From Salipiger sp. CCB-MM3 (GTDB lineage Bacteria; Pseudomonadota; Alphaproteobacteria; Rhodobacterales; Rhodobacteraceae), in contig NZ_CP014596.1 in NCBI RefSeq assembly GCF_001687105.1, positions 799,501-863,500 on the forward strand: a DNA stretch of 64,000 nt, in the 5' to 3' direction. Made by a program: the position numbers and the translations under genes. Of the stretch, positions 1 through 8,010 are shown piece by piece (the first letter of the stretch is position 1; every line of letters starts with the position of its first letter). The notes beneath the pieces were generated by a model that was not told where the DNA came from, made no database searches, and worked only from the letters and a program-made list of their open reading frames with translations.

Positions 1-839
1 AAGTTGTAGGAGGGGACGATCTCGGTCACGACCTCGTCCGAGCGAATTGAGGCCGCGGTATCGGGGTCCACCTGCATTGCAATGTCGACCTGGCCGGTCT
101 CGAGAGCCTGGGCCTGGCTGACGCTGTCAGAGATCTGCGTCACGACGATCTCTGAAAATGCAGGGGCGTCGCCATAGTATGCGTCGTTGCGGGCGAAGCG
201 CAGTTCGTTCTCGGGGGAGTAGCTGTCGAGCGTGTAGGGCCCGGAGCCAGCGGAATGGGCCAGGAACCAGGGCTCGGCCTTGTCGTCCGTGGCGGCGCTC
301 TCGTCGGCCAGCGCGCCGTTCTCCATGGCCAGGTCCGCGTTCACGATGCCGGCGTAGGGAGCCGAGACCTTGTTGACGAATTCGGCGTTCGGGGCAGCGG
401 TGGTGATCTTAACGGTCTTCGCGTCAATCGCCTCAGCGGAAGTGATGTCCGCAAACAGGAAGGAAGGCGAGCCCTTGAGGTTCTTCAGGCGTTCCAGCGT
501 CCAGACCACGTCCTTGGCCTCGACCGGCGAGCCGTCGGAAAAGACCGCATCCTTCAGGGTGAAGGTGAACTCGGTGAAGTCGTCATTGATCTCCCAGCTC
601 TCGGCCAGGTTGGGCTTCAGCGTCTCATTGTCCGCGTCGAGCGTGATCAGGGTCTCGTAGACGGCGGTCAGGTAGAACTGGCAGGTGTCACAGAAGGCAC
701 GCGCCGGATCGAGTGAGTTCACGTCCATTGCGCGGGCGATGACCAGCGTATCGCTGTCCTGCGCCAGTGCCGGGGGCGTGGTCAGCGCGGAGGCCGACAG
801 AAGGAGGGCCGTAAGGCCCGAACGGGTCAGTTTCTTCAT
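1..839 (-). CDS. Peptide-type ABC transporter substrate-binding protein (family 5), partial
   Basis: Periplasmic solute receptor of the DppA/OppA class, feeding a peptide- or opine-type ABC importer. The minus-strand frame opens with a basic start (MKKLTRSG), a hydrophobic stretch and an Ala-rich cleavage region ending ALAQDS, a standard Sec signal peptide. The mature start (DTLVIARAMDVNSLDPARAF) is the typical opening of family 5 receptors, followed by YETLITLD, an ESWEI-type segment and FSDGSPVEAKDVVWTLERL, all conserved in the family. About 280 of the usual 500-540 residues are present; the gene runs off the left edge, so permeases and ATPases probably lie outside. It starts 33 bases after the aminotransferase stop, so the two are likely co-transcribed. 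The ligand cannot be told from sequence. Confidence 0.9.
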   Translation of the reverse strand, partial: MKKLTRSGLTALLLSASALTTPPALAQDSDTLVIARAMDVNSLDPARAFCDTCQFYLTAVYETLITLDADNETLKPNLAESWEINDDFTEFTFTLKDAVFSDGSPVEAKDVVWTLERLKNLKGSPSFLFADITSAEAIDAKTVKITTAAPNAEFVNKVSAPYAGIVNADLAMENGALADESAATDDKAEPWFLAHSAGSGPYTLDSYSPENELRFARNDAYYGDAPAFSEIVVTQISDSVSQAQALETGQVDIAMQVDPDTAASIRSDEVVTEIVPSYN

Positions 840-872
840 GAGGTATTTCCCTGTTGTTGTCGCGATCCGCGA

Positions 873-2141
873 TCAGTCACCCATCAGCGCCAGAACGGCG
901 GGCGCGGGGGTGATGCTGTCTCGGTTGGTCTTGAGTGCCTCGAAACTATCGGCGGTGGCCGACAGCACTTCAGCGATGTCCGCCGGCGTCATGGCGGCAT
1001 TCATGAACATGTTGTGGAACGGACTGAGGTAGATGCCCCGCAACATGGCTTCGCGGCAGAAGGCATAGCCCAGCCGGAAGTCGGGATCCTCGTCGAACAT
1101 CAGGATCGGCATGGTAACTGGCCCGGTCAGGGTCAGTGGCATTCCGGCAGCGGCGGATTGCGCTTGCAGACCGTCGCGGAAGAGGGTGCCGACGTGCTGC
1201 ATCCGCTCAAGATAGTCGGTTTCGCGGACGATCCGCAGAGTCTCCAGGGCAGCGACCATGGGCACGGCCGAATACCAGAAAGAACCGGTAACGTAGAGCT
1301 TTGCCGAGGCCTCGCGTGCCCGGTCGTTGCCCATCAAGGCCGAGATCGGCTGGCCGTTGCCGAGCACCTTGCCCCAGGATGACAGGTCGGGCTGTACGCC
1401 AACCTCGGACCACGAGCAGTCGCGAGCGACTCGCAGACCGGCGCGGACGTCGTCCACGATCAGCAGCGCGTCGTAGTCATCTGCGAGGCGTCGTGCGGCA
1501 CGGGCGTACTCGGGATCGACGGGGGCCTGGCGTGCGAAAGTGTCGTGCCGGAAGGGTGAGGCGAAGATGCCTGCGAGGTCGCCATCGGCCTGCTTCACGG
1601 CATCCTCAAGAGCCTGCGCGTCGTTATAGTCATAGTAGATGACATGCGCGCGATCCTCGGCCAGCACGCCGGCGGGCTTCGGCGTGTTCCAGGGCATGGC
1701 CCCGTGGTAGGCATTCCTGGCGACCAGCACCTTGCGCTTTCCGCGGTAGGCGCGGGCGGTCATCAGGGCCATCATCGTGGCGTCACCGCCGTTCTTGCAG
1801 AACATCGCCCAGTCTGCATGGGAGACCATCGAGACCATCGCCTCGGCGAGTTCGACCATGGCGGGGCCGGGGCCGGTAAGCGTGTCGCCAAGGGCAAGCT
1901 GCGCAGCTACGGCGGCCTCGACCTGCGGGTCTCGATATCCCAGCAGATTCGGCCCGTAGGCGCACATGAAGTCGATGTAGATATTGCCGTCCACGTCGGT
2001 CAGGCGCGTGCCTTTGCCGCCGGCAAAGAACTGAGGGAAGCCTTCGGGCATCATGCGGGCGGAGAGGTGCCCATACATGCCTCCGGGAATGACTTTCTCG
2101 GCGCGCTCACGCAGAGCACGGTCCTCGGCTGAACTCCTCAT
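873..2141 (-). CDS. Class III PLP aminotransferase, glutamate-1-semialdehyde aminomutase-like
   Basis: Cytoplasmic pyridoxal-phosphate enzyme of 422 residues in aminotransferase class III. Seen: a substrate-entry region with GGMYGHLSARMMPEG, the NGGDATMMALMTARAYRGK helix typical of GSA aminomutases, the cofactor aspartate region IVDDVRAGLR, and the Schiff-base lysine near residue 258 in SSWGKVLGNGQPISAL. I place the start at 2141, where an AGGTGA sits just upstream; an in-frame codon 69 bases earlier adds an unconserved tail. It lies between a TetR regulator and an ABC receptor gene rather than among haem genes, and differs from HemL in its active-site loop, so an amino-acid or amino-ketone transaminase or mutase acting on the imported solute is more likely. 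The substrate is unknown. Confidence 0.85.
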   Translation of the reverse strand: MRSSAEDRALRERAEKVIPGGMYGHLSARMMPEGFPQFFAGGKGTRLTDVDGNIYIDFMCAYGPNLLGYRDPQVEAAVAAQLALGDTLTGPGPAMVELAEAMVSMVSHADWAMFCKNGGDATMMALMTARAYRGKRKVLVARNAYHGAMPWNTPKPAGVLAEDRAHVIYYDYNDAQALEDAVKQADGDLAGIFASPFRHDTFARQAPVDPEYARAARRLADDYDALLIVDDVRAGLRVARDCSWSEVGVQPDLSSWGKVLGNGQPISALMGNDRAREASAKLYVTGSFWYSAVPMVAALETLRIVRETDYLERMQHVGTLFRDGLQAQSAAAGMPLTLTGPVTMPILMFDEDPDFRLGYAFCREAMLRGIYLSPFHNMFMNAAMTPADIAEVLSATADSFEALKTNRDSITPAPAVLALMGD

Positions 2142-2394
2142 CGGGTCACCTGTCGTTAGGGAAGTGTCGTTTATCCCTGCGACGTTAGGTCGAATATTTT
2201 CGGCTCTCAACGGCTATTGATGGTCAGTAGCCTGTGGGCGTTGCCAGACTCCTCGCCCTGAAGAGTCGAAGGCTGAAAAGTTCATAAGTAGTTAATATAA
2301 TGTTGTTAAATATGGAGGTCCCGCCCTTTTGGTGAGCCGTTCCCTGCCTTAATATGCGGCACATGCGGAACTCTCTGCCAGTCTGATGTGGAAG
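2142..2394 (-). promoter_or_regulatory. Promoter region of the aminotransferase gene
   Basis: A 253-base gene-free segment between the TetR stop and the aminotransferase start, noticeably AT-rich around 2280-2315. Both flanking genes are on the minus strand, so it should hold the aminotransferase promoter and probably a TetR operator. A short inverted repeat (GGCTA and TAGCC, 2214-2234) lies within it, but I cannot assign an operator confidently. Confidence 0.4.
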
Positions 2395-3081
2395 TTAATC
2401 GAAGATCATTCCATTATGCTGATGCTGGTCGAAATTTTTCATCTTCAGGGTCTCCGGCATGAAACGCCGGAGGTAGGCGACCGCTGCATGCCAAGACTCC
2501 TCGAGGTAGTAGTCGCTGATCCGCCCGTGGTTGGCATAGGAGATTGCCCAAATTCCGTCGATCAATCCAAAGGCGATCGCGAGCCACTCAGCCAGGTCGT
2601 CGAGACCGCGGCAGTCGAAGTGGTGCCGCAGCTGTTGGGCGCGCACTTCAGCGAGCGCCGTATTGCCGTTCAGGTCAAGTGTGCGGACCTCGACGCTCAC
2701 GCCCGCACCCATGAAGAGCCGCAGCGCGGCTGGATGTTTGTTGAGATAGTCGCGCCCCTCGGCGTGGCGGGCGAGAAGGTAGTTCTGCCAAGTCGTCGGC
2801 AGCGTTGTCAGTGGCTGATGTGTCAGCTGCCCGAGCGCATCGTGGTAGTGCCGCGCCAGTTCGATGAAGACTGCGTTGCGGTTGGGGAAGAAGTGGTAGA
2901 CTGACGTCAGCGGCACCCCGGCGCGTTCGGCGATCATGGCCAAGGTGATTTCAGTCCCAAGCAAGGTTTCGAGCAGCTGCTCCGTGGCGAGCAAGATGTG
3001 TTCAAACCGTTCTCGGCCCTTTTGACGCTGCGGTTGGCGGGCAAGGGACAGGCTGGCGGGGCGTCGGGATCTTGGGCTCAT
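2395..3081 (-). CDS. TetR/AcrR family transcriptional regulator
   Basis: DNA-binding repressor-type protein of 228 residues. The N-terminal helix-turn-helix is clear at about residues 46-70 (TLAMIAERAGVPLTSVYHFF, then PNRNA), preceded by the usual amphipathic helix (RFEHILLATEQLLE). The C-terminal ligand-binding half has no family I recognise. It carries about 25 basic residues before the TetR fold, longer than usual, and the ATG at 3081 lacks a clear ribosome-binding site, so the true start may lie inside. It precedes the aminotransferase and ABC receptor genes on the same strand and probably controls them, with the solute or a product as effector; that link is inferred from position. Confidence 0.85.
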   Translation of the reverse strand: MSPRSRRPASLSLARQPQRQKGRERFEHILLATEQLLETLLGTEITLAMIAERAGVPLTSVYHFFPNRNAVFIELARHYHDALGQLTHQPLTTLPTTWQNYLLARHAEGRDYLNKHPAALRLFMGAGVSVEVRTLDLNGNTALAEVRAQQLRHHFDCRGLDDLAEWLAIAFGLIDGIWAISYANHGRISDYYLEESWHAAVAYLRRFMPETLKMKNFDQHQHNGMIFD

Positions 3082-3675
3082 GGGGACAAGGGGTGTGCAT
3101 CATCTGCCCGAGTCAAGACCATTCGGCGCCATGGCTTTTCGTATACCTATCATGGGGGCGATGGGACAATGGCCTAGAAGATTGCGAAAGATATCAGAAA
3201 ATGCGATTTTGGTCACACCGCCGTTCGACACGTCAGGCGCGGTCCCGTGCTCGAGGCACACGCCCCAAGCCCTGGTAGATCAACTGCCAGCTCGAAGGAT
3301 GGTTTGCGAACCTCGGCGTCTCGCAGCAACCAGATTGAGGCAGCGGTCAGCCCTTCAGGCAAGGCGAGTTTTCAACGGAATAGGCGGGTTCTGGACGTTC
3401 ACTGCGGCGACAATCTGATAGCCCAACAAAGCTGGAAGCCGACATTCGGAGCGGACCAGGGCCGAGCTTTGTTCTGCGCCGCTGCAAGGCCGTACCGAGC
3501 CCAGACTTGCCTTCGCGGGGCCGCGCTTTAGCTGCGAGTGCCTTCGGAAGGTGCCAGCCCGAACTTGCCCTTCGCTTGGATGTGCCTTGTCTAGCTAAAC
3601 GGACCTTCATCCCAAGAGGTGCGGCGCGAGAATTCAAGCATCGGTCTTTCTTTGGCGTGATGGTGGCGCTTGAAA
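3082..3675. other. Gene-free stretch between TetR and znuA
   Basis: About 600 bases with only short frames of atypical composition on either strand. No conserved domain or good ribosome-binding site is visible. A minus-strand frame at 3347-3691 translates to a basic, low-complexity product resembling no family I know. The TetR promoter should lie in the first 100 bases or so. The rest may be decayed sequence marking a module boundary. Confidence 0.4.
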
Positions 3676-3699
3676 GGGCGCCGCGTGGCACGGGCGCCC
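3676..3699 (-). terminator. Hairpin downstream of znuA
   Basis: GGGCGCC (3676-3682) pairs with GGCGCCC (3693-3699). On the minus strand the stem is followed by TTTC, eleven bases beyond the znuA stop. A weak-tailed intrinsic terminator is the simplest reading. Confidence 0.5.
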
Positions 3700-3709
3700 C
3701 TTGGTGGTG

Positions 3710-4795
3710 TCAGCCGAGGCAGCCGGTCAGGCTGCTTGCAAGGTTGCGCAGAAGCTGCGGGTAGAGGTCCTTGCCCGGCTCCAGATCCGCGCCCAGCGGA
3801 TCCATCACGCCGGTCTTTGCGTCGCTGCCGCGGAAGACGGTGGCGACAAGATCGCCATTGAACTGCGGTTCAGTGAAAGCACATGTGACGCCCAGCTCAG
3901 CCACCTTATCCTGGATCTCCTCGATCCGGGCCGGGCTGGGGTCCGATGCATCACCGATCGAGATCGAGCCGCTTGCCGGGAATTCGAAACGGTTCTCGAA
4001 ATAGTGGTAGGCGTCGTGGAACACGATGAAGTTCTTGCCGCGCACCGGCTCGAGCTGCGCCGAGATCTCGCCGATCAGCGTCTCGATGTCGGCCTTTCCG
4101 GCGTCGGCATTCGCGCGGTAGGTGGCGGCGTTTTCCGGATCCAGGTCCGACAGTTCCGCTGCAATCACGTCGAGCCAGACGCGCGCGTTTTCAGGGTCGA
4201 GCCATGCGTGCGGGTCGTGGCCGTGGTGGTCATGGCCATGCGCGTCATGCGCGTGCTTTTCATGATCGTGCCCGTCGTGGTCATGCGCTTCTTCGTGGTC
4301 ATGATCGTCGTCGTGACCCTCATGGTCATGGTCATGGTCATGGTCATGGTCATCGTGATCGTGAGCGCCCGCGTGCTCATCGTGCTCTTCGTGCTCGTGT
4401 TCCTCGTGCGCGCCGTGATCATGGCTGTGCGCCTCGAAGGTCGCGCCTTCGCGGAACTCCAGCTCGGTGGTGCCGTCGGTTTCCGCCAGTTCGACCACAT
4501 GGGCATCCTCGGCTAGAGCGTCGATCGAGCCTTTCAGCCAAGGTTCCAGCCCCTCGCCGATCCAGAACACCGCATCGGCCCGCTCGAGGGCTTCGGCCTC
4601 GGAGGGACGCAGCGAATAGCCATGCGGAGACGCGCCGGGCTGTACCAGAAGGTCGGGCGTGCCGACCCCATCCATCACAATCGACACGAGAGAGTGGACA
4701 GGGGGGATATCCGCGGCAACCGAGGGCACCTCTGCGGCAGCGGCGCTGGCGAGACCGAGGGCGGACACGGTGCCGAGGATCAGTTTTCTGGACAT
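3710..4795 (-). CDS. znuA: High-affinity zinc ABC transporter periplasmic binding protein ZnuA
   Basis: Periplasmic Zn(II) receptor of the ZnuABC importer, 361 residues. An Ala-rich signal peptide (about residues 1-22) precedes the cluster A-I fold. Visible metal ligands are His58 in SPHGYSL, His196 in DPHAWLD and His260 in VFHDAYHYF, with Asp332 near MDPLG as a possible fourth. Between them (about 118-196) lies a very long His/Asp/Glu loop, the flexible zinc-gathering loop of ZnuA; part is encoded by a CATGGT tandem repeat. I chose ATG 4795, which has GGAG upstream, over a codon nine residues earlier. It diverges from zur-znuC-znuB across palindromes of the kind Zur binds, so derepression under zinc limitation is expected. 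Confidence 0.95.
   Translation of the reverse strand: MSRKLILGTVSALGLASAAAAEVPSVAADIPPVHSLVSIVMDGVGTPDLLVQPGASPHGYSLRPSEAEALERADAVFWIGEGLEPWLKGSIDALAEDAHVVELAETDGTTELEFREGATFEAHSHDHGAHEEHEHEEHDEHAGAHDHDDHDHDHDHDHEGHDDDHDHEEAHDHDGHDHEKHAHDAHGHDHHGHDPHAWLDPENARVWLDVIAAELSDLDPENAATYRANADAGKADIETLIGEISAQLEPVRGKNFIVFHDAYHYFENRFEFPASGSISIGDASDPSPARIEEIQDKVAELGVTCAFTEPQFNGDLVATVFRGSDAKTGVMDPLGADLEPGKDLYPQLLRNLASSLTGCLG
4321..4353. repeat. CATGGT hexanucleotide tandem repeat inside znuA
   Basis: Five consecutive CATGGT units plus CAT. On the coding (minus) strand they read as repeated His-Asp codons in the metal-gathering loop. The repeat is in phase, so slippage would change loop length by two residues per unit without shifting the frame. 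Confidence 0.85.
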
Positions 4796-4810
4796 GAGAA
4801 ACTCCACGTT

Positions 4811-4822
4811 ATGTTGTAACAT
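4811..4822. promoter_or_regulatory. Candidate second Zur half-site, znuA proximal
   Basis: ATGTT-GT-AACAT, a short perfect palindrome 16 bases upstream of the znuA ATG. It resembles the core of the better site at 4838-4854 but is less complete, so it may be a weak or accessory Zur site. Confidence 0.4.
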
Positions 4823-4837
4823 GCGCTGGACTCGTAG

Positions 4838-4854
4838 ATGTAATGTTATTACAT
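4838..4854. promoter_or_regulatory. Zur box between znuA and zur-znuCB
   Basis: ATGTAAT-GTT-ATTACAT, a perfect 7+3+7 inverted repeat midway between the divergent znuA and zur starts. AT-rich palindromes with TGTNAT/ATNACA arms are the known form of alphaproteobacterial Zur operators. A near copy (10421-10435) lies between the COG0523 GTPase gene and aztD, supporting a shared regulator. It overlaps an upstream in-frame ATG of zur, one reason to reject that start. Confidence 0.8.
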
Positions 4855-4881
4855 TGCAAGACGCATAATTTGGAGAGCGAG

Positions 4882-5367
4882 ATGAGAGCCGTCGGGTTCA
4901 CCGAGCATGATCATGATGCCTGCGTTGCAGAGCGGGTGGCCGCCGCAGAGAGCTACTGCGCGGACAAGCGTCTTCAGTTCACGGCGGCCCGGCGTCGGGT
5001 GCTCGAAATCCTTTTGGATGAGCACAAGGCGCTCGGTGCCTATGAGATCTTGGACCGGCTAAAACGCGAGGGCCGGGGATCGCAGCCGCCGGTGGCCTAC
5101 CGGGCGCTCGATTTTCTGGTGACCCATGGCTTTGCGCATCGGGTCGAGCGGCTGAATGCCTATGTCGCCTGCGCGCATCCCTGCGAGACCCATTTTCCCG
5201 CCTTCATGATCTGCCGGGTGTGCGACTCGGTGGCCGAGGCGACCTCGGCGCCTTCCAAGGGGCTGCTCGGCGCGGCCGCGCGCGATGCCGGGTTCCGGAT
5301 CGAGCAGACGGTTGTCGAAGCCATCGGGGTCTGCCCGGCCTGCATCGAGGCTGAGGCCAGGCAATGA
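4882..5367 (+). CDS. zur: Zinc uptake regulator Zur (Fur family)
   Basis: Zinc-sensing repressor of 161 residues. The N-terminal winged helix covers about residues 25-85 (LQFTAARRRVLEILLDEHKA, YEILDRL, PPVAYRALDFLVTHG). The structural zinc site is the paired Cys111-x2-Cys114 and Cys151-x2-Cys154. The regulatory site has His82/His86, Glu89, Cys97, His99 and His104 in the FAHRVER...ACAHPCETH region, the Zur rather than Fur pattern. Start ATG 4882 follows GGAGAG; an upstream ATG at 4843 lies inside the Zur box. Its stop overlaps the znuC start (ATGA), so regulator and transporter are translationally coupled and probably autoregulated. Confidence 0.94.
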   Translation: MRAVGFTEHDHDACVAERVAAAESYCADKRLQFTAARRRVLEILLDEHKALGAYEILDRLKREGRGSQPPVAYRALDFLVTHGFAHRVERLNAYVACAHPCETHFPAFMICRVCDSVAEATSAPSKGLLGAAARDAGFRIEQTVVEAIGVCPACIEAEARQ

Positions 5368-6098
5368 GTCTCTTCGAATTTACCGGCGTCGGCCTGCGTC
5401 TGGGGGAAAGCCGGATCCTTTCCAATGTTTCGATGCAGATGACGGCGGGCGAGATCGTCACCATCGTCGGGCCGAACGGCTCGGGCAAATCGACCCTGCT
5501 GCGCCTGCTGATCGGCTCGCTTGCGCCGAGCGACGGCCGGATCACCACCGCGCCGGGGCTGCGCATTGGCTATGTGCCGCAGCGCCTCGCCCTCGACCCG
5601 ACGCTGCCGATGACCGTCGCCCGGCTGCTGGGGTTGCGCCGCAAGGTAAGCGCCGGGCAGATCGAGCAGGCGCTGGCCGAGGCCGGGGTCGCGGGGCTGT
5701 CGGGGCGGCAGATCAGTGCTCTATCGGGCGGACAGTTGCAGCGGGTGATGCTGGCCCGTGCGCTGCTGGCCGAGCCCAATCTGCTGGTGCTGGACGAGGC
5801 CACACAAGGGCTCGACCAGCCGGGCGTCGCGGCTTTCTACCGCCAGATCGAAGAGGTCCGGCAGAGCCGCGGCTGCGGCGTTCTGATGGTCAGCCACGAC
5901 CTGCACGTTGTGATGAGCGCCAGCGACCGTGTCATCTGCCTCAATGGTCATGTTTGCTGCCAGGGTGCGCCGCAGCATGTCGCCTCGGCCCCCGAATATC
6001 GCGCGCTCTTTGGCGAGGGCACGGGCGGTGCCTTGGCCCTCTACACCCATCACCACGACCACCGGCATGACCGGGTGCCACAAGAGGCGGCGGAATGA
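5364..6098 (+). CDS. znuC: Zinc ABC transporter ATP-binding protein ZnuC
   Basis: Cytoplasmic ATPase of ZnuABC, 244 residues. Walker A GPNGSGKST at 36-44, Q-loop in GYVPQRL, signature LSGGQ at about 120-124, Walker B LLVLDEAT ending at Glu145, D-loop GLDQ and switch His178 are all intact. The last 25 residues are His-rich (LYTHHHDHRHD), as often seen in ZnuC, and may bind zinc. The gene overlaps zur and znuB by four bases each (ATGA), giving a tight zur-znuC-znuB operon. Confidence 0.95.
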   Translation: MSLFEFTGVGLRLGESRILSNVSMQMTAGEIVTIVGPNGSGKSTLLRLLIGSLAPSDGRITTAPGLRIGYVPQRLALDPTLPMTVARLLGLRRKVSAGQIEQALAEAGVAGLSGRQISALSGGQLQRVMLARALLAEPNLLVLDEATQGLDQPGVAAFYRQIEEVRQSRGCGVLMVSHDLHVVMSASDRVICLNGHVCCQGAPQHVASAPEYRALFGEGTGGALALYTHHHDHRHDRVPQEAAE

Positions 6099-6907
6099 GC
6101 TTTCTGCACACCATGTTTGACGATTTCATCCTGCGCGCCGTGCTGGCGGGCCTTGGGCTTGCACTGGCCGCAGCGCCTCTTGGCTGCTTCGTGGTCTGGC
6201 GCCGCATGGCCTATTTCGGCGACGCCACCGCGCATGCGGCGATCCTCGGCGTGGCGCTGTCGCTGACCTTTTCGGTGTCGATCTTCGCGGGGGTGCTGGC
6301 GGTGGCGCTCGCCATGGCCTTCACTGTCTCATCGCTGAGCGGGCGCGGCTTTGCGATGGACACGATGCTGGGCGTGCTGGCGCATTCGGCGTTGGCCTTC
6401 GGGCTGGTGGCGGCCTCTTTCCTCAGCGGCATCAGGATTGATCTGATGGCCTATCTCTTCGGCGATATCCTCGCGGTGATGCCCGCCGACCTTGCGGTGA
6501 TCTGGGGCGGCGCGGCGCTGGTGCTGGGGCTGGTGGGCTGGCGCTGGTCGGGGCTACTGACCGCCACGCTCAATCCCGATCTCGCCCGCGCCGAAGGTAT
6601 CGATCCGCGGCGCGAGCAACTGGTGCTGACGCTGGGGCTGGCGATCACCGTGGCAGTGGCGATCAAGGTGGTGGGGGCGCTGCTGATCACCGCCATGCTG
6701 ATCATTCCGGCCGCCACCGCGCGCCCGTTCAGCCGTACCCCCGAGGTGATGGCTGGCCTTTCGGTGGTGATCGCCGGCGGTTCGGTGATCGGCGGGATCG
6801 AGGCATCCTACCACCTCGACACGCCGACCGGGCCGACCATCGTCTGCGTGGTGGCGATCCTCTTCATGCTGTCGGTCACGAGCGCCGGGCTGAAGGGCCG
6901 GCGCTGA
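6095..6907 (+). CDS. znuB: Zinc ABC transporter permease ZnuB
   Basis: Inner-membrane permease of the ABC-3 (manganese/zinc) family, 270 residues with roughly eight hydrophobic segments. Diagnostic stretches are LGCFVVWRRMAYFGDATAHA near the N-terminus and GALLITAMLIIPAATARPFS in the C-terminal half, the latter contacting the ATPase. It is the last gene of the zur-znuC-znuB operon and starts within the znuC stop. No fusion or truncation is seen. Confidence 0.95.
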   Translation: MSFLHTMFDDFILRAVLAGLGLALAAAPLGCFVVWRRMAYFGDATAHAAILGVALSLTFSVSIFAGVLAVALAMAFTVSSLSGRGFAMDTMLGVLAHSALAFGLVAASFLSGIRIDLMAYLFGDILAVMPADLAVIWGGAALVLGLVGWRWSGLLTATLNPDLARAEGIDPRREQLVLTLGLAITVAVAIKVVGALLITAMLIIPAATARPFSRTPEVMAGLSVVIAGGSVIGGIEASYHLDTPTGPTIVCVVAILFMLSVTSAGLKGRR

Positions 6908-6925
6908 GCCGGGCTCAGCCGGACG
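6899..6925. terminator. Convergent hairpin between znuB and the flavoprotein gene
   Basis: TGAGCC-G-GGCTCA (6906-6918), flanked by further CCGG complementarity, forms a GC-rich hairpin in the 50 bases between two convergent genes. There is no T-run, so its role as a terminator is tentative. Confidence 0.35.
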
Positions 6926-6957
6926 ATCACGTTGTCCTCGACCGGCGCCAGCGCCGC

Positions 6958-7875
6958 TCAGCTCTGGCTGCTGAGGTCGTGATCGAAGATCAGAGAGCGA
7001 TGCGCCGAGCCGCCGGTAAGCACCCCCGCAGCGGCGGCAAGCGTCGCATTGGGCACCGGGCTTGCAAGGTCTCCGGCGGCGAAGACCCCGGGGACCGAAG
7101 TAACCTTCATCGCGTCGACCGCGATATAGGGACCGGTCGGCCCGTCCTCAAAGGCGCAGCCGAGCTGATCGGCCAGATCGCAAGCCGGGCTCGTGCGGGG
7201 GGCGAGGAAGAGCCCCGCGAGCGGAACCTCACAGCCATCGGCGAGGCGCACGCCACTCAGCGCGGGGGCATCCCCCAGCAGCTCGGTGACCGGGGTGTCC
7301 TCGATGCTGACACCACGGGCCTGCAGCGCCGAGCGCTGCTCGGGCGTAAGCGCCAGCGTGTCCTGCGTGAACAGCGTGGTCGGTCCCCAGTCGGGCAGCA
7401 GCATCGCTTGATGCACCGCTAATTCGCTCAGAGCCAGAACCCCGACCGGCTGCTGGCCGAGCTCATAGCCATGGCAATAGGGGCAATGCAGCACGGTGGC
7501 GCCCCAGCGATCCCGCAGGCCAGGCAGGTCGGGCAGGCTGTCGCGCATGCCGTAGGCCAGCACGAGCCGGCGGCCTGTGACCCGGTTGCCGTCGTCGAGG
7601 GCAAGCGCGAATCCCGCGCCGGTACGTTCGGCGCGGCGGGCCCCTGCCTGCCGCACGCTGACCGTCGGGTAGGCGCAAAGCTCTGCCTGCAGCTGCTCCT
7701 TGATCTCGGCGGGCGTCTGCCCGTCCTGCCCGGGAAAGCCGTGCGAGGTTGCGGCGAAGCGATTGCGCGGCTGGCCGGTGTCGAGCACCAGAACGTCCTT
7801 GCGGGCGCGGGCCAGCTGCATGGCGGCGGAGAGGCCAGCGAAACTGCCGCCGACGATGATCACGTCGAAGTCCAT
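6958..7875 (-). CDS. Thioredoxin-reductase-like FAD/NAD(P) oxidoreductase with CPYC motif
   Basis: Cytoplasmic flavin-dependent pyridine nucleotide-disulphide oxidoreductase of 305 residues. FAD binding is shown by VIIVGGSFAGLSAA (about 5-18) and the C-terminal GVFAAGDLASP; a redox CPYC pair sits at 131-134 (LHCPYCHGYELG), as in thioredoxin reductase and its ferredoxin-NADP reductase-like relatives. It is shorter and more divergent than TrxB, so its partner disulphide is uncertain. It diverges from an Rrf2 regulator across 135 bases that include a CGTGA/TCACG palindrome, a pairing common in proteobacteria and suggesting thiol- or oxidant-responsive control. It sits within the zinc-uptake island; a link to zinc release or thiol protection is only inference. 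Confidence 0.85.
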   Translation of the reverse strand: MDFDVIIVGGSFAGLSAAMQLARARKDVLVLDTGQPRNRFAATSHGFPGQDGQTPAEIKEQLQAELCAYPTVSVRQAGARRAERTGAGFALALDDGNRVTGRRLVLAYGMRDSLPDLPGLRDRWGATVLHCPYCHGYELGQQPVGVLALSELAVHQAMLLPDWGPTTLFTQDTLALTPEQRSALQARGVSIEDTPVTELLGDAPALSGVRLADGCEVPLAGLFLAPRTSPACDLADQLGCAFEDGPTGPYIAVDAMKVTSVPGVFAAGDLASPVPNATLAAAAGVLTGGSAHRSLIFDHDLSSQS

Positions 7876-7921
7876 TGGGATCCGTTCCTTGTTGCACCCT
7901 GTAATGTACTTTGTTGTGTTA

Positions 7922-7934
7922 CGTGATTTTCACG
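7922..7934. promoter_or_regulatory. Candidate Rrf2 operator
   Basis: CGTGA-TTT-TCACG, a perfect 5+3+5 inverted repeat in the divergent region between the flavoprotein gene and the Rrf2 gene. The position fits autoregulation and control of the flavoprotein; nothing else in the sequence proves it. Confidence 0.4.
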
Positions 7935-8010
7935 AGGCGAGCAACACATGAAACTTTCATTGTTGCGTGATGCCTGATAGGAGGGGGCACCACCAACAGG
8001 AACCCCGCCG

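Noticed and set aside
873..2141. Calling the aminotransferase hemL
   Set aside because: Context and lineage argue against haem synthesis by the C5 route; motifs are only superfamily-level.
4321..4353. Repeat considered as a CRISPR or other array
   Set aside because: Six-base units with no spacers, inside a coding region.
4204..4797. Arg/His-rich 197-codon plus-strand frame opposite znuA
   Set aside because: Arises from the repetitive His/Asp codons of the ZnuA loop.
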